Source: Streptomyces spongiicola
GTDB taxonomy: Bacteria; Actinomycetota; Actinomycetes; Streptomycetales; Streptomycetaceae
Length of the DNA: 64,000 nucleotides
Reading direction: 5' to 3'
NCBI RefSeq assembly: GCF_003122365.1
Contig: NZ_CP029254.1
Span: 6,512,001 to 6,576,000 of the forward strand
The notes beneath the pieces are model-generated. The model did not search any database. It saw only the letters and a program-made list of their open reading frames with translations, and was not told the DNA's origin. Made by a program: the position numbers and the translations under genes. Below, piece by piece: positions 34,162 through 45,009 of the stretch. Within the stretch, counting starts at the first letter, position 1. The number at the start of each line of letters is the position of its first letter.

Positions 34162-34290
34162 CCGCTCGGGGCTTTCGGCGCGGCCTGCCCGCCGTCCGGG
34201 GCTTTCGGTATGGTCCGGTCGCCGTCCGGGGCTTTCGGCGCGGCCTGCCCGCCGTCCGGAGCCTTCGGCGTGGTCCGGTCGCCGTCCGGG
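34162..34290. repeat. Tandem array, 4 copies of a 30-bp unit
   Basis: Exact 30-bp periods start at 34162, 34192, 34222 and 34252, with a partial fifth. Two alternating versions of the unit occur (…GGCGCGGCCTGCCCG and …GGTATGGTCCGGTCG), so the array may have grown as a 60-bp pair. It fills the gap between the BCCT and second ABC-F genes. Confidence 0.85.
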
Positions 34291-34330
34291 TCGGAGCCAC
34301 CTTCCGGCACGCCCTAGACTCGGCCCCCTG

Positions 34331-35992
34331 ATGACCGCGAACCTCGTCGCCAAGGACCTCGCCGCCGGACACGGCGACCGCACGCTCTTCGCCGGGCTCG
34401 ACCTCGTCGTCGCGCCCGGTGACGTGATCGGCCTCGTCGGCGCCAACGGCGCCGGGAAGTCCACTCTGCTCCGGCTGCTCGCCGGCCTCGACGCCCCGGA
34501 AGACGGTGAGGTGCGGCTGTCCCCGCCGACCGCCGCGGTGGGCCACCTCCCGCAGGAGCCGGAGCGGCGAGAGGGGGAGACCGTACGGGGGTTCCTCGCC
34601 CGCCGTACCGGGGTCGCCGCCGCCCAGAAGGCGATGGACGAGGCCGCCCGGGGCCTCGCCGACGGTACGCCGGGTGCCGACGACGCCTACGCGGCGAGCC
34701 TCGAGCGCTGGCTGGCGCTCGGCGGCGCCGACCTCGACGAGCGCGCCGAGGAGATCGCCGGTTCGCTCGGTCTCCACGCCGGTCTCCACGCCGGCCTCCA
34801 CGCCGGTCTCGACCGGCCGATGACCGCGCTCTCCGGTGGCCAGGCGGCCCGGGCCCAGCTCGCCTCCCTGCTGCTGTCCCGGTACGACGTCTTCCTCCTC
34901 GACGAGCCGACCAACGACCTCGACCTGGACGGGCTGGAGCGGCTGGAGCGATTCGTCACCGGTCTGCGCGCGGGCACCGTGGTCGTCAGCCACGACCGGG
35001 AGTTCCTCTCCCGTACCGTCACCAAGGTCCTCGAACTCGACCTCGCCCAGCAGCAGATCACGCTCTACGGCGGCGGCTACGCCGCGTATCTGGAGGAACG
35101 CGGGACCGCGCGGCGGCACGCCCGCGAGGACTACGAGGAGTACGCCGACAAGAGGGCCGCCCTCGAAGGCCGGGCCCGGATGCAGCGCTCCTGGATGGAC
35201 AAGGGCGTCAGGAACGCGCGGCGCAAGGCAGGCGACAACGACAAGATCGGCCGCAAGTTCCGCAGCGAGGCGAGCGAGAAGCAGGCCGCGAAGGCGCGCC
35301 AGACCCAGCGCATGATCGAACGCCTTGAGGTGGTCGAGGAACCCCGCAAGGAGTGGGAGCTGCGCATGGAGATCGCGGCCGCTCCCCGCTCGGGGTCGGT
35401 CGTCGCCACCCTCCGCGACGCCGAGGTGCGGCGGGGCGACTTCCGCCTCGGCCCCGTGTCGCTGCGGATCGACTTCGCCGACCGGGTCGCCGTCACCGGT
35501 GCCAACGGCGCGGGCAAGTCGACGCTGCTCGCCGCACTCCTCGGCAGGCTCACGCTGGACGCCGGGCACTCGGCCGTCGGTTCCGGTGTCGTCGTCGGTG
35601 AGGTCGACCAGGCCCGTAGGCTGTTCCACGGCACGGAGTCGCTGCTGGACGCGTTCTGCGCGGCGGTCCCCGGCACCGAGCCCGCCGACGTGCGCACCCT
35701 GCTCGCCAAGTTCGGCCTCAGGGCGGCCCACGTACTGCGCCCGGCAGTCGGCCTGTCCCCGGGTGAGCGAACCCGGGCGGCCCTGGCCCTGCTCCAGGGC
35801 CGGGGCGTCAATCTGCTCGTGCTCGACGAGCCCACGAACCACCTCGACCTGCCCGCCATCGAGCAGCTGGAGTCCGCGCTCGCCTCCTATCCGGGCACGC
35901 TGCTGCTGGTCACCCACGACCGCCGGATGCTGGACGCCGTCCGCACCACCAGGCGCCTCGAGGTGGCGCACGGCAAGGTCACCGAGCGCTGA
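34331..35992 (+). CDS. ABC-F family ATP-binding protein
   Basis: A 553-residue soluble protein with two ABC domains. The first has GANGAGKST (about 37-45), LSGGQAARAQLA and FLLDEPTNDLDLDGL. A Lys/Arg-rich linker follows (about 250-320, with RSWMDKGVRNARRKAGDNDKIGRKF). The second has GANGAGKST, LSPGERTRAALALL and VLDEPTNHLDLP. It resembles Streptomyces ABC-F proteins of uncertain role, acting on translation or antibiotic protection. The -10-like TAGACT at 34315-34320 is 10 bp before ATG 34331 and no ribosome binding site is seen, so the message may be leaderless. A HAGL repeat (about 150-160) comes from a 12-bp duplication. Confidence 0.88.
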   Translation: MTANLVAKDLAAGHGDRTLFAGLDLVVAPGDVIGLVGANGAGKSTLLRLLAGLDAPEDGEVRLSPPTAAVGHLPQEPERREGETVRGFLARRTGVAAAQKAMDEAARGLADGTPGADDAYAASLERWLALGGADLDERAEEIAGSLGLHAGLHAGLHAGLDRPMTALSGGQAARAQLASLLLSRYDVFLLDEPTNDLDLDGLERLERFVTGLRAGTVVVSHDREFLSRTVTKVLELDLAQQQITLYGGGYAAYLEERGTARRHAREDYEEYADKRAALEGRARMQRSWMDKGVRNARRKAGDNDKIGRKFRSEASEKQAAKARQTQRMIERLEVVEEPRKEWELRMEIAAAPRSGSVVATLRDAEVRRGDFRLGPVSLRIDFADRVAVTGANGAGKSTLLAALLGRLTLDAGHSAVGSGVVVGEVDQARRLFHGTESLLDAFCAAVPGTEPADVRTLLAKFGLRAAHVLRPAVGLSPGERTRAALALLQGRGVNLLVLDEPTNHLDLPAIEQLESALASYPGTLLLVTHDRRMLDAVRTTRRLEVAHGKVTER

Positions 35993-36481
35993 AGGGGCGT
36001 TTCGGCAGGGCCCCGCTCGGGGCTCCGGGGACCGGCACGGCGAGAAGGCGGCCGAGGACGTCGGCGCCGGTGCGGCGCCCGCCATCCGCGGTTTTCCGGC
36101 CGGCCCGCGGCAGGACGCCACAGCGCCTGCCGCACGCCGTCCTTCTTGCCGGGCCGCGCGGTGGCCCCCGCGGGCCGTCTCCCATCGCGCGAAGCCGTGT
36201 GGCTGGCACCACCCCCGGGGTGAGCCGATCCGAACCGGCGCAGAGGACGAGGACGGCGTCCAAGATCCGGACGCCCACTCGGACGCCCACTCGGACGCCC
36301 ACTCGGACGCACACGCGGAGCCCGCCGCGGACCGCCCCGGGTGCCGCCGCCGATCCGGCCCGCGGAGACGGCGCACGGTACCGAACGGCCCGCGGAGACG
36401 GCGCACGGTACCGAACGGCCCGCGGCGACGGCACCCGGGCCGACCGGCCGCGCGGACAACGGCCGCGCGGCCGTGGCGTGG
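35993..36481. repeat. Spacer with 12-bp and 30-bp tandem repeats
   Basis: Contains a 12-bp array (GGACGCCCACTC, three full copies, 36269-36304) and two identical 30-bp units (36357-36386 and 36387-36416) with a diverged third. It lies between convergent genes (ABC-F and tex). No gene is supported. Confidence 0.8.
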
Positions 36482-38920
<2,439 letters not shown>

Positions 38921-39198
38921 GGTTCCCGACTCGCCTTCCGATACCGGCTGTACTTTGCGAGGCCGCGCGGACGTGCGCCCGCGCGATCTCCTCGGCTGCA
39001 TTCTGCCGGGTGGGCCGGGGCCGTGTCGCGCGTCCCCCTGCGCCCGGCGCGTGCCGTCGCCCCCGGCCGGCCGGCCGCGCCGCCGGAGAGGCGGGACGGC
39101 CGGCCGGAACGGGGCGGCGACGAAGGCGGGCGAGGACGGGCGAGGACGGGCGAGGACGGTGGCGATGCCGGCGACGGTCGGCGACGGTCGGTCCTTGG

Positions 39199-40062
39199 TC
39201 AGTCCTTCCCGGTGAGGCCGTCGGGGAAGGCGCCGGCCGCGGCGGCGGCCAGGAGGAATCCGCGGCCCAGCTCGGTCAGGCGTGCCACGCCGTCCGCCCC
39301 CAGATGCTCGTACGGAGCGAGGTCGAGCCGGTCGGTGTGCTCCTCCAGTTCCGCTCGGAGCGCCGTGCCCGCCTCGGTCAGCTCGCCGTCGCCGTCGAGC
39401 AGTCCCCGCTCGCGCAGCCGGTCGGAGGCCGCCTCCCAGTCGCTGCGCCGCCAGCCCCGGCTGGCGAGGATCCAGCGGGGTGACATTCCCTTGCCGGTCG
39501 CGGTGTGGCTGACCAGCGCCTCCAGCGGGTCGAGCCCGGCGGACAGCAGTGCGGCGAGATGGCCGTCGCCGCGGTGCTCGCGCAGCAGGGTCGCCGCATG
39601 CCAGAGAGCGAGGTGCGGTTCCTCGGGCACCGGCAGGTCGGCGTGTGCGGCGTACAGCGGGCGGGCGTGCCGGGTGCAGGCCTCGGTGGCGCGCAGCGCC
39701 AGGCGGGCGGCCTCCGCCATCTCCGGTGAGGAGGCGGTGTCGTCGCCGAGCAGCCGGCGCAGTGTCGCGTCGACCGCCCGGCTACGGGCGTCCAGCACCT
39801 CGGCAGGGGAGGCGGTGTCCCAGACCGCGGGGAGGTGCCGGGCGATCAGCTCGTGGCTGAAGTTGTAGAACGAGGCCGTGACCGTGCCCGGCCCGACGGC
39901 GCCCAGGGCGGCAGCGCGGCCCGCGAAGTAGGCGGCGCCGCCGTCCTCGACGCCGATCAGCGCGAGTTCCCTCGCGTAGTCGGGCGAGAAGTACACGGTG
40001 GAGTGGAGCGGGTTGACGGCGTTGTGGCAGCGGCGTCCCGCACGCGGGTGGAGAGAACTCAT
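39199..40062 (-). CDS. SCO6745-family protein
   Basis: A 287-residue protein beginning with ARRCHNAVNPLHSTVYFSPDYARELALIGVED, a pattern I recall for actinobacterial proteins labelled SCO6745 family. A winged-helix-like C-terminal half (WEAASDRLRERGLLDGDGELTEAGTALRAELEEHTDRL) suggests DNA or small-molecule binding. No enzyme motif is recognised. Start ATG 40062 lacks a ribosome binding site; a palindrome (40073-40088) overlaps its presumed promoter. Confidence 0.65.
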   Translation of the reverse strand: MSSLHPRAGRRCHNAVNPLHSTVYFSPDYARELALIGVEDGGAAYFAGRAAALGAVGPGTVTASFYNFSHELIARHLPAVWDTASPAEVLDARSRAVDATLRRLLGDDTASSPEMAEAARLALRATEACTRHARPLYAAHADLPVPEEPHLALWHAATLLREHRGDGHLAALLSAGLDPLEALVSHTATGKGMSPRWILASRGWRRSDWEAASDRLRERGLLDGDGELTEAGTALRAELEEHTDRLDLAPYEHLGADGVARLTELGRGFLLAAAAAGAFPDGLTGKD

Positions 40063-40606
40063 ACCCGAACGTTACCGACCGGTCAGTACGACGTGAAGGG
40101 GTGAGGGCCGCCCGCGCCGGTCGATGGCGGGAAGGGTGGGCTGCTCGTCCCTGCTGTCTTGGGCGGCTGCCTTGGGCGGCTGCCTTGGGCCGGCGGTCGG
40201 GAGCATGGGTGTAGGTGGCGGCGATCCTTGCTCGTGGTGCCCTTCGGTGGAGTGCGGGGCCTCGGCGTGGCCCGCCCGGCCGGGGACTTCACCGGCGCCG
40301 CGCCGGCCGTGTGCCGTACGCCCCGTTCCGCTGCGGCGTGCACATCGGCGCCCCCGTCGCCGGGCCCGTGCGCGCCTCCGAAGGCCCTCCGGTCTCCCGG
40401 ACGGCGCTCCCGGCGGCAGCGGCACACCGCGTACGCCGGCCGTGCCGGACGGACCGGTCGTGCCGGAGGGACCGGTCCGTCAGCCCCGCGAGCCCCGCGA
40501 GCCCCGCGCGATCCGGTCACCCGGTCGCCCTGCCGCCCGGTCGCCCGGCCGTCCTGCCCGACGGCTGTCCTGCCCGGCCCGGGTGGCGCGCCACCAGGTC
40601 CCGGCC
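40063..40606. other. Spacer with 13-bp repeat
   Basis: Between the 5' end of the SCO6745-family gene and the 3' end of the enoyl-CoA hydratase gene. Besides the palindrome it holds three 13-bp units CTTGGGCGGCTGC (40158-40196, the third diverged). No gene is supported. Confidence 0.6.
40073..40088. promoter_or_regulatory. Near-palindrome upstream of the SCO6745-family gene
   Basis: TACCGACCGGTCAGTA is palindromic except for one base pair (core GACCGGTC). It lies 11 bp upstream of the start codon, where the -10 region should be, and has the shape of a TetR-type operator. Confidence 0.45.
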
Positions 40607-41404
40607 TCACCCGTTCCAGGTGAACCGCGGCGGCCTGCGCTCCAGGAAGGCGGCGACGCCTTCCGCCGTGTCGCCGCTGCCGCGCGCCTGCTCCGCCCAG
40701 TGGGCCTCGCGGTCGGCCCGCCCGGCCGCGAACTCCTTCGCGGCGGCCTGTGTCAGCTGCGAGCGGGCCGCCAGTACGCGGGCGAACCCGGCCACCCTCC
40801 TGCCCAGTTCGCCCGCCGGCAGCACCTCGTCGACCAGACCGGTGCGCAGCGCCCGCTCCGTACCGATCAACTCGCCGGAGAACAAGAGGTACTTCGCGGT
40901 GGCCGGACCCACGAGCGAGACCAGGCGCCGGGTGGAGGAGGCGGGGTAGACGATGCCGAGCTTCGCCGGGGTGATCCCGAAGGCGGCGCCCTCCTCGGCG
41001 AACCGCAGGTCGCATGCGGCCGCGAGCTGGCAGCCGCCGCCCACGCAGTAGCCGCGGACCGCCGCCAGCGACGGTCTGGGGAACGCCGCGAGTGCCTCCT
41101 CGGCCCGTACGGCCAGCTCCTGCGGCGACTCCCCCGGGACCGCCGGGCCCAGCGAGGTGATGTCGGCGCCCGCGCAGAAGGTGCCGCCGTCGCCGGTCAG
41201 CACCAGCACCCGGACGGCGGGGTCGCGGCTCAGTCCGTCCAGCAGTCCGGGCAGCTCGCGCCACATCGCGGCCGTCATCGCGTTGCGTCTGGCCGGATGG
41301 CTGATGACGACGGTCGCCACCCCGTCCGCCACCGAGTGCCGGACCCCCGGCTCCGCCCCGTACGCCTCGTCCGTCCGGTTCCTCGCCTCGTTCGTCCGGT
41401 CCAT
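40607..41404 (-). CDS. Enoyl-CoA hydratase/isomerase family protein
   Basis: A 265-residue crotonase-fold protein. The oxyanion-hole segments are TFCAGADITSLG and GYCVGGGCQLAAACDLRFA, and KLGIVYP is present. The usual hydratase Glu in the first loop (G-G-G-C-x-L-A region) is replaced by Gln (GGGCQLA), so the reaction may not be a simple hydration. Start ATG 41404; TAGCAT eight bases upstream could be a -10 box, so the message may be leaderless. Single gene, divergent from DUF308. Confidence 0.85.
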   Translation of the reverse strand: MDRTNEARNRTDEAYGAEPGVRHSVADGVATVVISHPARRNAMTAAMWRELPGLLDGLSRDPAVRVLVLTGDGGTFCAGADITSLGPAVPGESPQELAVRAEEALAAFPRPSLAAVRGYCVGGGCQLAAACDLRFAEEGAAFGITPAKLGIVYPASSTRRLVSLVGPATAKYLLFSGELIGTERALRTGLVDEVLPAGELGRRVAGFARVLAARSQLTQAAAKEFAAGRADREAHWAEQARGSGDTAEGVAAFLERRPPRFTWNG

Positions 41405-41549
41405 GCGCCGGATGCTATCCGCCGGGCCGCTGCCTACGATCGTGGAGGGGGTGCCGGAGCGGGCCGCACCGCTGACGACCGCGAAGGCGGCGGTGTCCGT
41501 CGGCGGCGGCCACCCCGGCGACCGGGGAGGGCACGACGAGGAGGCAGCG

Positions 41550-42251
41550 ATGACCGGTCCCGCCCGGGAGGGCAGAAAGCTCCGCCGAAGCTTCGGCTGG
41601 CTGGCGGTCCTCGGCGTGGTCCTGGTGATCGCCGGGATCGTCGGCCTCGTCTATGTCGGGCTGGCCACCCTCACCTCGATGCTCCTGTTCGGCTGGCTGC
41701 TGCTCGTCGGCGGGGTCGTCGGACTGCTCCACGCGATCGAGTCGCGGGGCAGCAGCTTCTTCTGGCTCGCCGTCGTCGTCGCCGCCCTGAACATCGCCGC
41801 CGGTGTGGTCGTCATCCGCCATCCGGAGGGCAGCGCGGAGGCGCTGACGATGTTCGCCGCGCTGCTGTTCCTCACCGGCGGGCTGTTCCGGCTCGTGGGC
41901 AGCCTGGTGGTGCGGGGCCCGCAGTTCGGCTGGACCCTGCTCCAGGGCGCCTTCGGTCTGCTGCTGGGCATCCTGGTGCTCGTGAACTGGCCGGAGAGCA
42001 GCCGCTACGTCCTCGGCGCGTTCTTCTCGCTCGCCCTGCTGTTCGACGGGCTGGGGCTGATCGCGATCGGCGTGTCCGGCCGGCAGATCCTCGGGATGGT
42101 CGCGGACGGCGGGCGGACCGGGCAGACCGGGCAGACGGGGCATACGGAGCAGACCGGGGGGACCGGGCAGGCCGGGGGGACCGGCGGCCGGGCGGCTGCC
42201 GGCGTATCCGAGACGTCGTCGGAAGACGATCCTGATCGGTCGAAGAACTAA
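41550..42251 (+). CDS. HdeD/DUF308 family membrane protein
   Basis: A 233-residue integral membrane protein with six hydrophobic segments, the DUF308 pair of three-helix repeats seen in HdeD-like acid-resistance proteins (GWLLLVGGVVGLLHAIESR; LTGGLFRLVGSL). Start ATG 41550 follows GAGGAGGCAGCG. The C-terminal ~45 residues are a hydrophilic Thr-Gly-Gln repeat (TGQTGQTGHTEQTGGTGQ), encoded by 9-bp units. Molecular role in the family is unclear. Confidence 0.8.
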   Translation: MTGPAREGRKLRRSFGWLAVLGVVLVIAGIVGLVYVGLATLTSMLLFGWLLLVGGVVGLLHAIESRGSSFFWLAVVVAALNIAAGVVVIRHPEGSAEALTMFAALLFLTGGLFRLVGSLVVRGPQFGWTLLQGAFGLLLGILVLVNWPESSRYVLGAFFSLALLFDGLGLIAIGVSGRQILGMVADGGRTGQTGQTGHTEQTGGTGQAGGTGGRAAAGVSETSSEDDPDRSKN

Positions 42252-42289
42252 CCGAACCGCCATGTACCGCTTGGGAACCATCGATAGGA

Positions 42290-42306
42290 GCTGACTTCTG
42301 GTCAGC
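42290..42306. promoter_or_regulatory. Small hairpin/palindrome upstream of the HATPase gene
   Basis: GCTGAC (42290-42295) and GTCAGC (42301-42306) are perfect arms around TTCTG. It is 83 bp before the HATPase start and could be an operator or a weak terminator for the DUF308 gene. Confidence 0.35.
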
Positions 42307-42388
42307 AGCCCGGTATGGACCAGTGCACTCCCGACACTCGGGTACGCAGCAGTTCCCAGCGACGTATCACGAGGGTGGGTGCGGGTCT

Positions 42389-42859
42389 ATGGAGAGCTCC
42401 GGGAGCGTCCCGGCCCGGCCACTGCCGTACGAAGGGGTCTGGCGGTTCACCGCACCCGCGCTCGACGTGTCCGTACCGCAGGCCCGGCACGCCGTCCGCG
42501 ACCTGGTCGGCCGCCAGGGCGTCCCGGTGCGCGACGAGGTGCTGCAGGGACTGCTGCTGATCGTGTCCGAACTGGTCACCAACGCCGTGCGGCACGCGGC
42601 TCTGCTGTCGCCCGAGGTGGCCGTCGAGGTCGCGGTCGGCCCGGAGTGGATCCGGGTGGCCGTCGAGGACGACCACCCCTACCGGCCCAAGGCCCTGGAG
42701 CGCGACGCAGCCCGGACCGGCGGCCGGGGACTGCTGCTGGTGAAGGAGATCACCCGTGAGGCGGGCGGGGAGTGCGACGTGGAGCACACACCGCGCGGCG
42801 GAAAGGTCGTCTGGGCGGCGCTGCCCCTGGTCCCCATGAGCGGGGCGGCGCCCCGGTAG
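42389..42859 (+). CDS. HATPase-domain regulatory protein (anti-sigma factor kinase-like)
   Basis: A 156-residue single-domain ATP-binding protein of the SpoIIAB/RsbW type abundant in Streptomyces. The N box is LLLIVSELVTNAVRHA, the G1-like segment VAVEDDHPYRPK and the G2 box TGGRGLLLVKEI. These proteins can phosphorylate anti-anti-sigma factors or act by ATP-gated binding. Partner genes are not adjacent. The start is uncertain: ATG 42389 gives the usual length, while GTG 42323 would add 22 residues. Confidence 0.82.
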   Translation: MESSGSVPARPLPYEGVWRFTAPALDVSVPQARHAVRDLVGRQGVPVRDEVLQGLLLIVSELVTNAVRHAALLSPEVAVEVAVGPEWIRVAVEDDHPYRPKALERDAARTGGRGLLLVKEITREAGGECDVEHTPRGGKVVWAALPLVPMSGAAPR

Positions 42860-42870
42860 GGCGCCGCCCC
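42842..42870. terminator. Bidirectional terminator between the HATPase gene and idi
   Basis: A perfect 12-bp stem, GGGGCGGCGCCC (42842-42853) with GGGCGCCGCCCC (42859-42870), around a 5-nt loop. It overlaps the last codons of the HATPase gene and lies 28 bp from the idi stop. Confidence 0.75.
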
Positions 42871-42897
42871 GCCGGACCCGCGGGCGGGACCCCCGGT

Positions 42898-43491
42898 TCA
42901 CCAGCCCCCGGACGGGCCGGTGAGTTCCCTGATCGCCGGACGAGCCCCGTCCAGCACCGTCATGAACCAGGCGGAGAACGTGTCCCGCGCATGCCGCTCC
43001 GACAGCTCCGCCGCCGTGACGAACGCCGTCTCGCCGACCTCCTCCCGGTCCGGCCGCAGCGGTGACTGCACCAGGCCCACGAACAGGTGGTTGAACTCCT
43101 GCTCCACCAGGCCCGAGGCAGGGTCCGGATGGTTGTAGCGGACGGTGCCCGCCTCGGCCAGGAGCGACGGGGAGACGCCCAGCTCCTCGTGCGTACGCCG
43201 GGCAGCGGCCGTGAACGGCGCCTCGCCCGGATAGGGATGCCCGCAGCAGGTGTTCGACCAGACACCGGGGGAGTGGTACTTGCCGGGCGCCCGCCGTTGC
43301 AGCAGCAGCCTCCCCTGCTCGTCGAAGAGGAAGACGGAGAACGCGCGGTGCAGCTGTCCCGGCGCCTGATGGGCGGAGAGCTTCTCCGCGGTGCCGACGG
43401 TTCGGCCGCTCTCGTCGACCAGTTCCAGCAAGATCGGTTGCGCGGTGCCGTTCGACGAGCTGTTCGGCGCGGTGGCGGGTGTGATCGGCAT
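42898..43491 (-). CDS. idi: Isopentenyl-diphosphate delta-isomerase, type 1
   Basis: A 197-residue Nudix-fold isomerase that converts IPP to DMAPP for isoprenoid synthesis. The metal-binding His are His41 and His48 (SAHQAPGQLHRAFS), the catalytic Cys is in WSNTCCGHP (Cys83), the Nudix helix is AARRTHEELG and the acidic residues are in VEQEF (Glu130, Glu132). The start ATG 43491 has GAAGGA at good spacing; another ATG two codons upstream is too close to that site. It would feed the hopanoid operon 11 kb away. Confidence 0.92.
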   Translation of the reverse strand: MPITPATAPNSSSNGTAQPILLELVDESGRTVGTAEKLSAHQAPGQLHRAFSVFLFDEQGRLLLQRRAPGKYHSPGVWSNTCCGHPYPGEAPFTAAARRTHEELGVSPSLLAEAGTVRYNHPDPASGLVEQEFNHLFVGLVQSPLRPDREEVGETAFVTAAELSERHARDTFSAWFMTVLDGARPAIRELTGPSGGW

Positions 43492-43917
43492 AGCCATCCT
43501 TCGCTTCGGTCCTCGGCCCTGGGGGCGCACCCAGTCTGCCGTACAAAAGCGGCTTGTCCGCACTTCACCGCCCGGGCATGTCCGTACCCGCCGTGCGGGG
43601 AGCGGCACGCGCGCGGGCGGCCGCCCACCCCCCGGACGCCTCCGGGCAGTGGGTCATGCCCCGGCGTGTCCGCGGAACCACCCAGCATACGGCCGTCGTC
43701 GCCTCGCCGGGCACCCGCGCGGGCACGACCTCGAAGGCCAGGCCGGACGTCCACGGGGACGGGTGCCGCGCGGGCCGCGACGGCCGGGACCGCCGTCTCC
43801 GCCAGGGTCGCCCCTCCGACTCGCGCGCGGGCACGCCCGCGGCTCGGGCCCGTACCCCGCGTGGCCGAGCGCCCCTCCCATCTCGCGCGCGGGCAGGCCG
43901 GGCCGGTCGGGCGGCCC
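43492..43917. other. Spacer upstream of idi
   Basis: No confident gene. On the minus strand a -10-like TATGCT (43684-43689) precedes a possible 30-codon frame (43657 to 43565, MTHCPEASGGW...) that ends 73 bp before idi. It has no ribosome binding site, so I treat it as untranslated leader unless shown otherwise. Confidence 0.4.
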
Positions 43918-44853
43918 TCAGTGGCAGTAGCCCGCCTCGTGCTCCGCGTGACCGCCCGGTTCCAGCTGGAACGTGCAGTGCTCCACCGCGAAGTGCGAGC
44001 CCAGGCAGCTCTGCAGGTCGTGCAGCATCCTCTCGTGTCCCACCGCGTCCAGGAAGTCGGGCGCCACCACCACGTGCGCGGAGAGCACCGGCATCCCGGA
44101 GGTGATCGTCCAGGCGTGCAGGTCGTGGACGTCCAGCACACCCGGGAGGGCCTCGATGTGCCGCCTCACCTCGGCCATGTCGACGCCCTTCGGCGCCGCC
44201 TCCAGCAGCACGTCCAACGTCTCCCGCAGCAGCTTCACCGTCCGCGGCACGATCAGCAGGCCGATCGCCAGCGAGGCGATCGGGTCGGCCACCTGCCAGC
44301 CCGTCGCCAGGATGACGGCCGAGGAGATCAGCACCGCCACCGAGCCGAGCGCGTCCGCGAGGACCTCCAGATACGCGCCGCGCACGTTGAGGCTCTCCTT
44401 CTGCCCCCGCATCAGCAGGGACAGCGACACCACGTTGGCCGCCAGACCGACGAGGGCGAAGACGATGGCGACGCCTCCTCTGGTCTCGACCGGTGTGATG
44501 AACCGCTGGATCGCCTCGTAGAGCAGGTAGCCGCCGACCCCGAGCAGCAGCAGGCAGTTCGCCAGCGCGGCGAGGATCTCGGCCCTGGCCAGGCCGAAGG
44601 TGCGGTTGGTGCCGACCGGCCGGCCCGCGAAGTGGATCGCGAGCAGCGCCATGCCGAGGCCCAGGGCGTCGGTGGCCATATGGGCGGCGTCGGCGATCAG
44701 GGCGAGCGAGTTCGCGAGCACACCGCCGGCCACCTCCAGGGCCATCACGCCCAGCGTGATGGCCAGGGCGATCCGCAGCCTGCCCCGGTAGGCGGCGGCC
44801 GCGGTCCCCGCCCGCGGGCGGCCGCCGCCTCCGTGGTCGTGCCCTGCCCCCAT
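43918..44853 (-). CDS. Cation diffusion facilitator (zinc/cobalt efflux type)
   Basis: A 311-residue CDF protein of the ZitB/CzcD type. It has six transmembrane helices with metal-site motifs LIADAAHMATDAL (His and Asp, helix 2) and VLADALGSVAVLIS (Asp, helix 5), and a short His-rich N-terminus (GAGHDHGGGG). The cytoplasmic C-terminal domain contains DVHDLHAWTI and ends with His/Cys residues (HCTFQLEPGGHAEHEAGYCH). Start ATG 44853 follows GGAGG. It is distinct from the longer CDF at 25-26 kb. Probably exports Zn2+ or Co2+. Confidence 0.9.
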   Translation of the reverse strand: MGAGHDHGGGGRPRAGTAAAAYRGRLRIALAITLGVMALEVAGGVLANSLALIADAAHMATDALGLGMALLAIHFAGRPVGTNRTFGLARAEILAALANCLLLLGVGGYLLYEAIQRFITPVETRGGVAIVFALVGLAANVVSLSLLMRGQKESLNVRGAYLEVLADALGSVAVLISSAVILATGWQVADPIASLAIGLLIVPRTVKLLRETLDVLLEAAPKGVDMAEVRRHIEALPGVLDVHDLHAWTITSGMPVLSAHVVVAPDFLDAVGHERMLHDLQSCLGSHFAVEHCTFQLEPGGHAEHEAGYCH

Positions 44854-45009
44854 GCCAGACGCCTCCCGGATCGCCGTGAACGTTCCGTACGAGTGGCCAG
44901 TGAACTACGGGCGGGGGGTACCGGGCAACACGACACCGAACACCGTTGTCATATGCCTGACCTGCGGTGATATCCGCACAACGGACCTCCGGCGACTCAC
45001 CGGGAAGGG

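Noticed and set aside
43565..43657. A 30-codon ORF upstream of idi
   Set aside because: A -10-like box is present but there is no ribosome binding site and no sign of selection on the frame; kept only as a note in the spacer entry.
44943..44984. Inverted repeat CCGTTGT...ACAACGG between galE and the CDF gene
   Set aside because: The arms are 7 nt with a 28-nt loop; this is too weak to call an operator or terminator.
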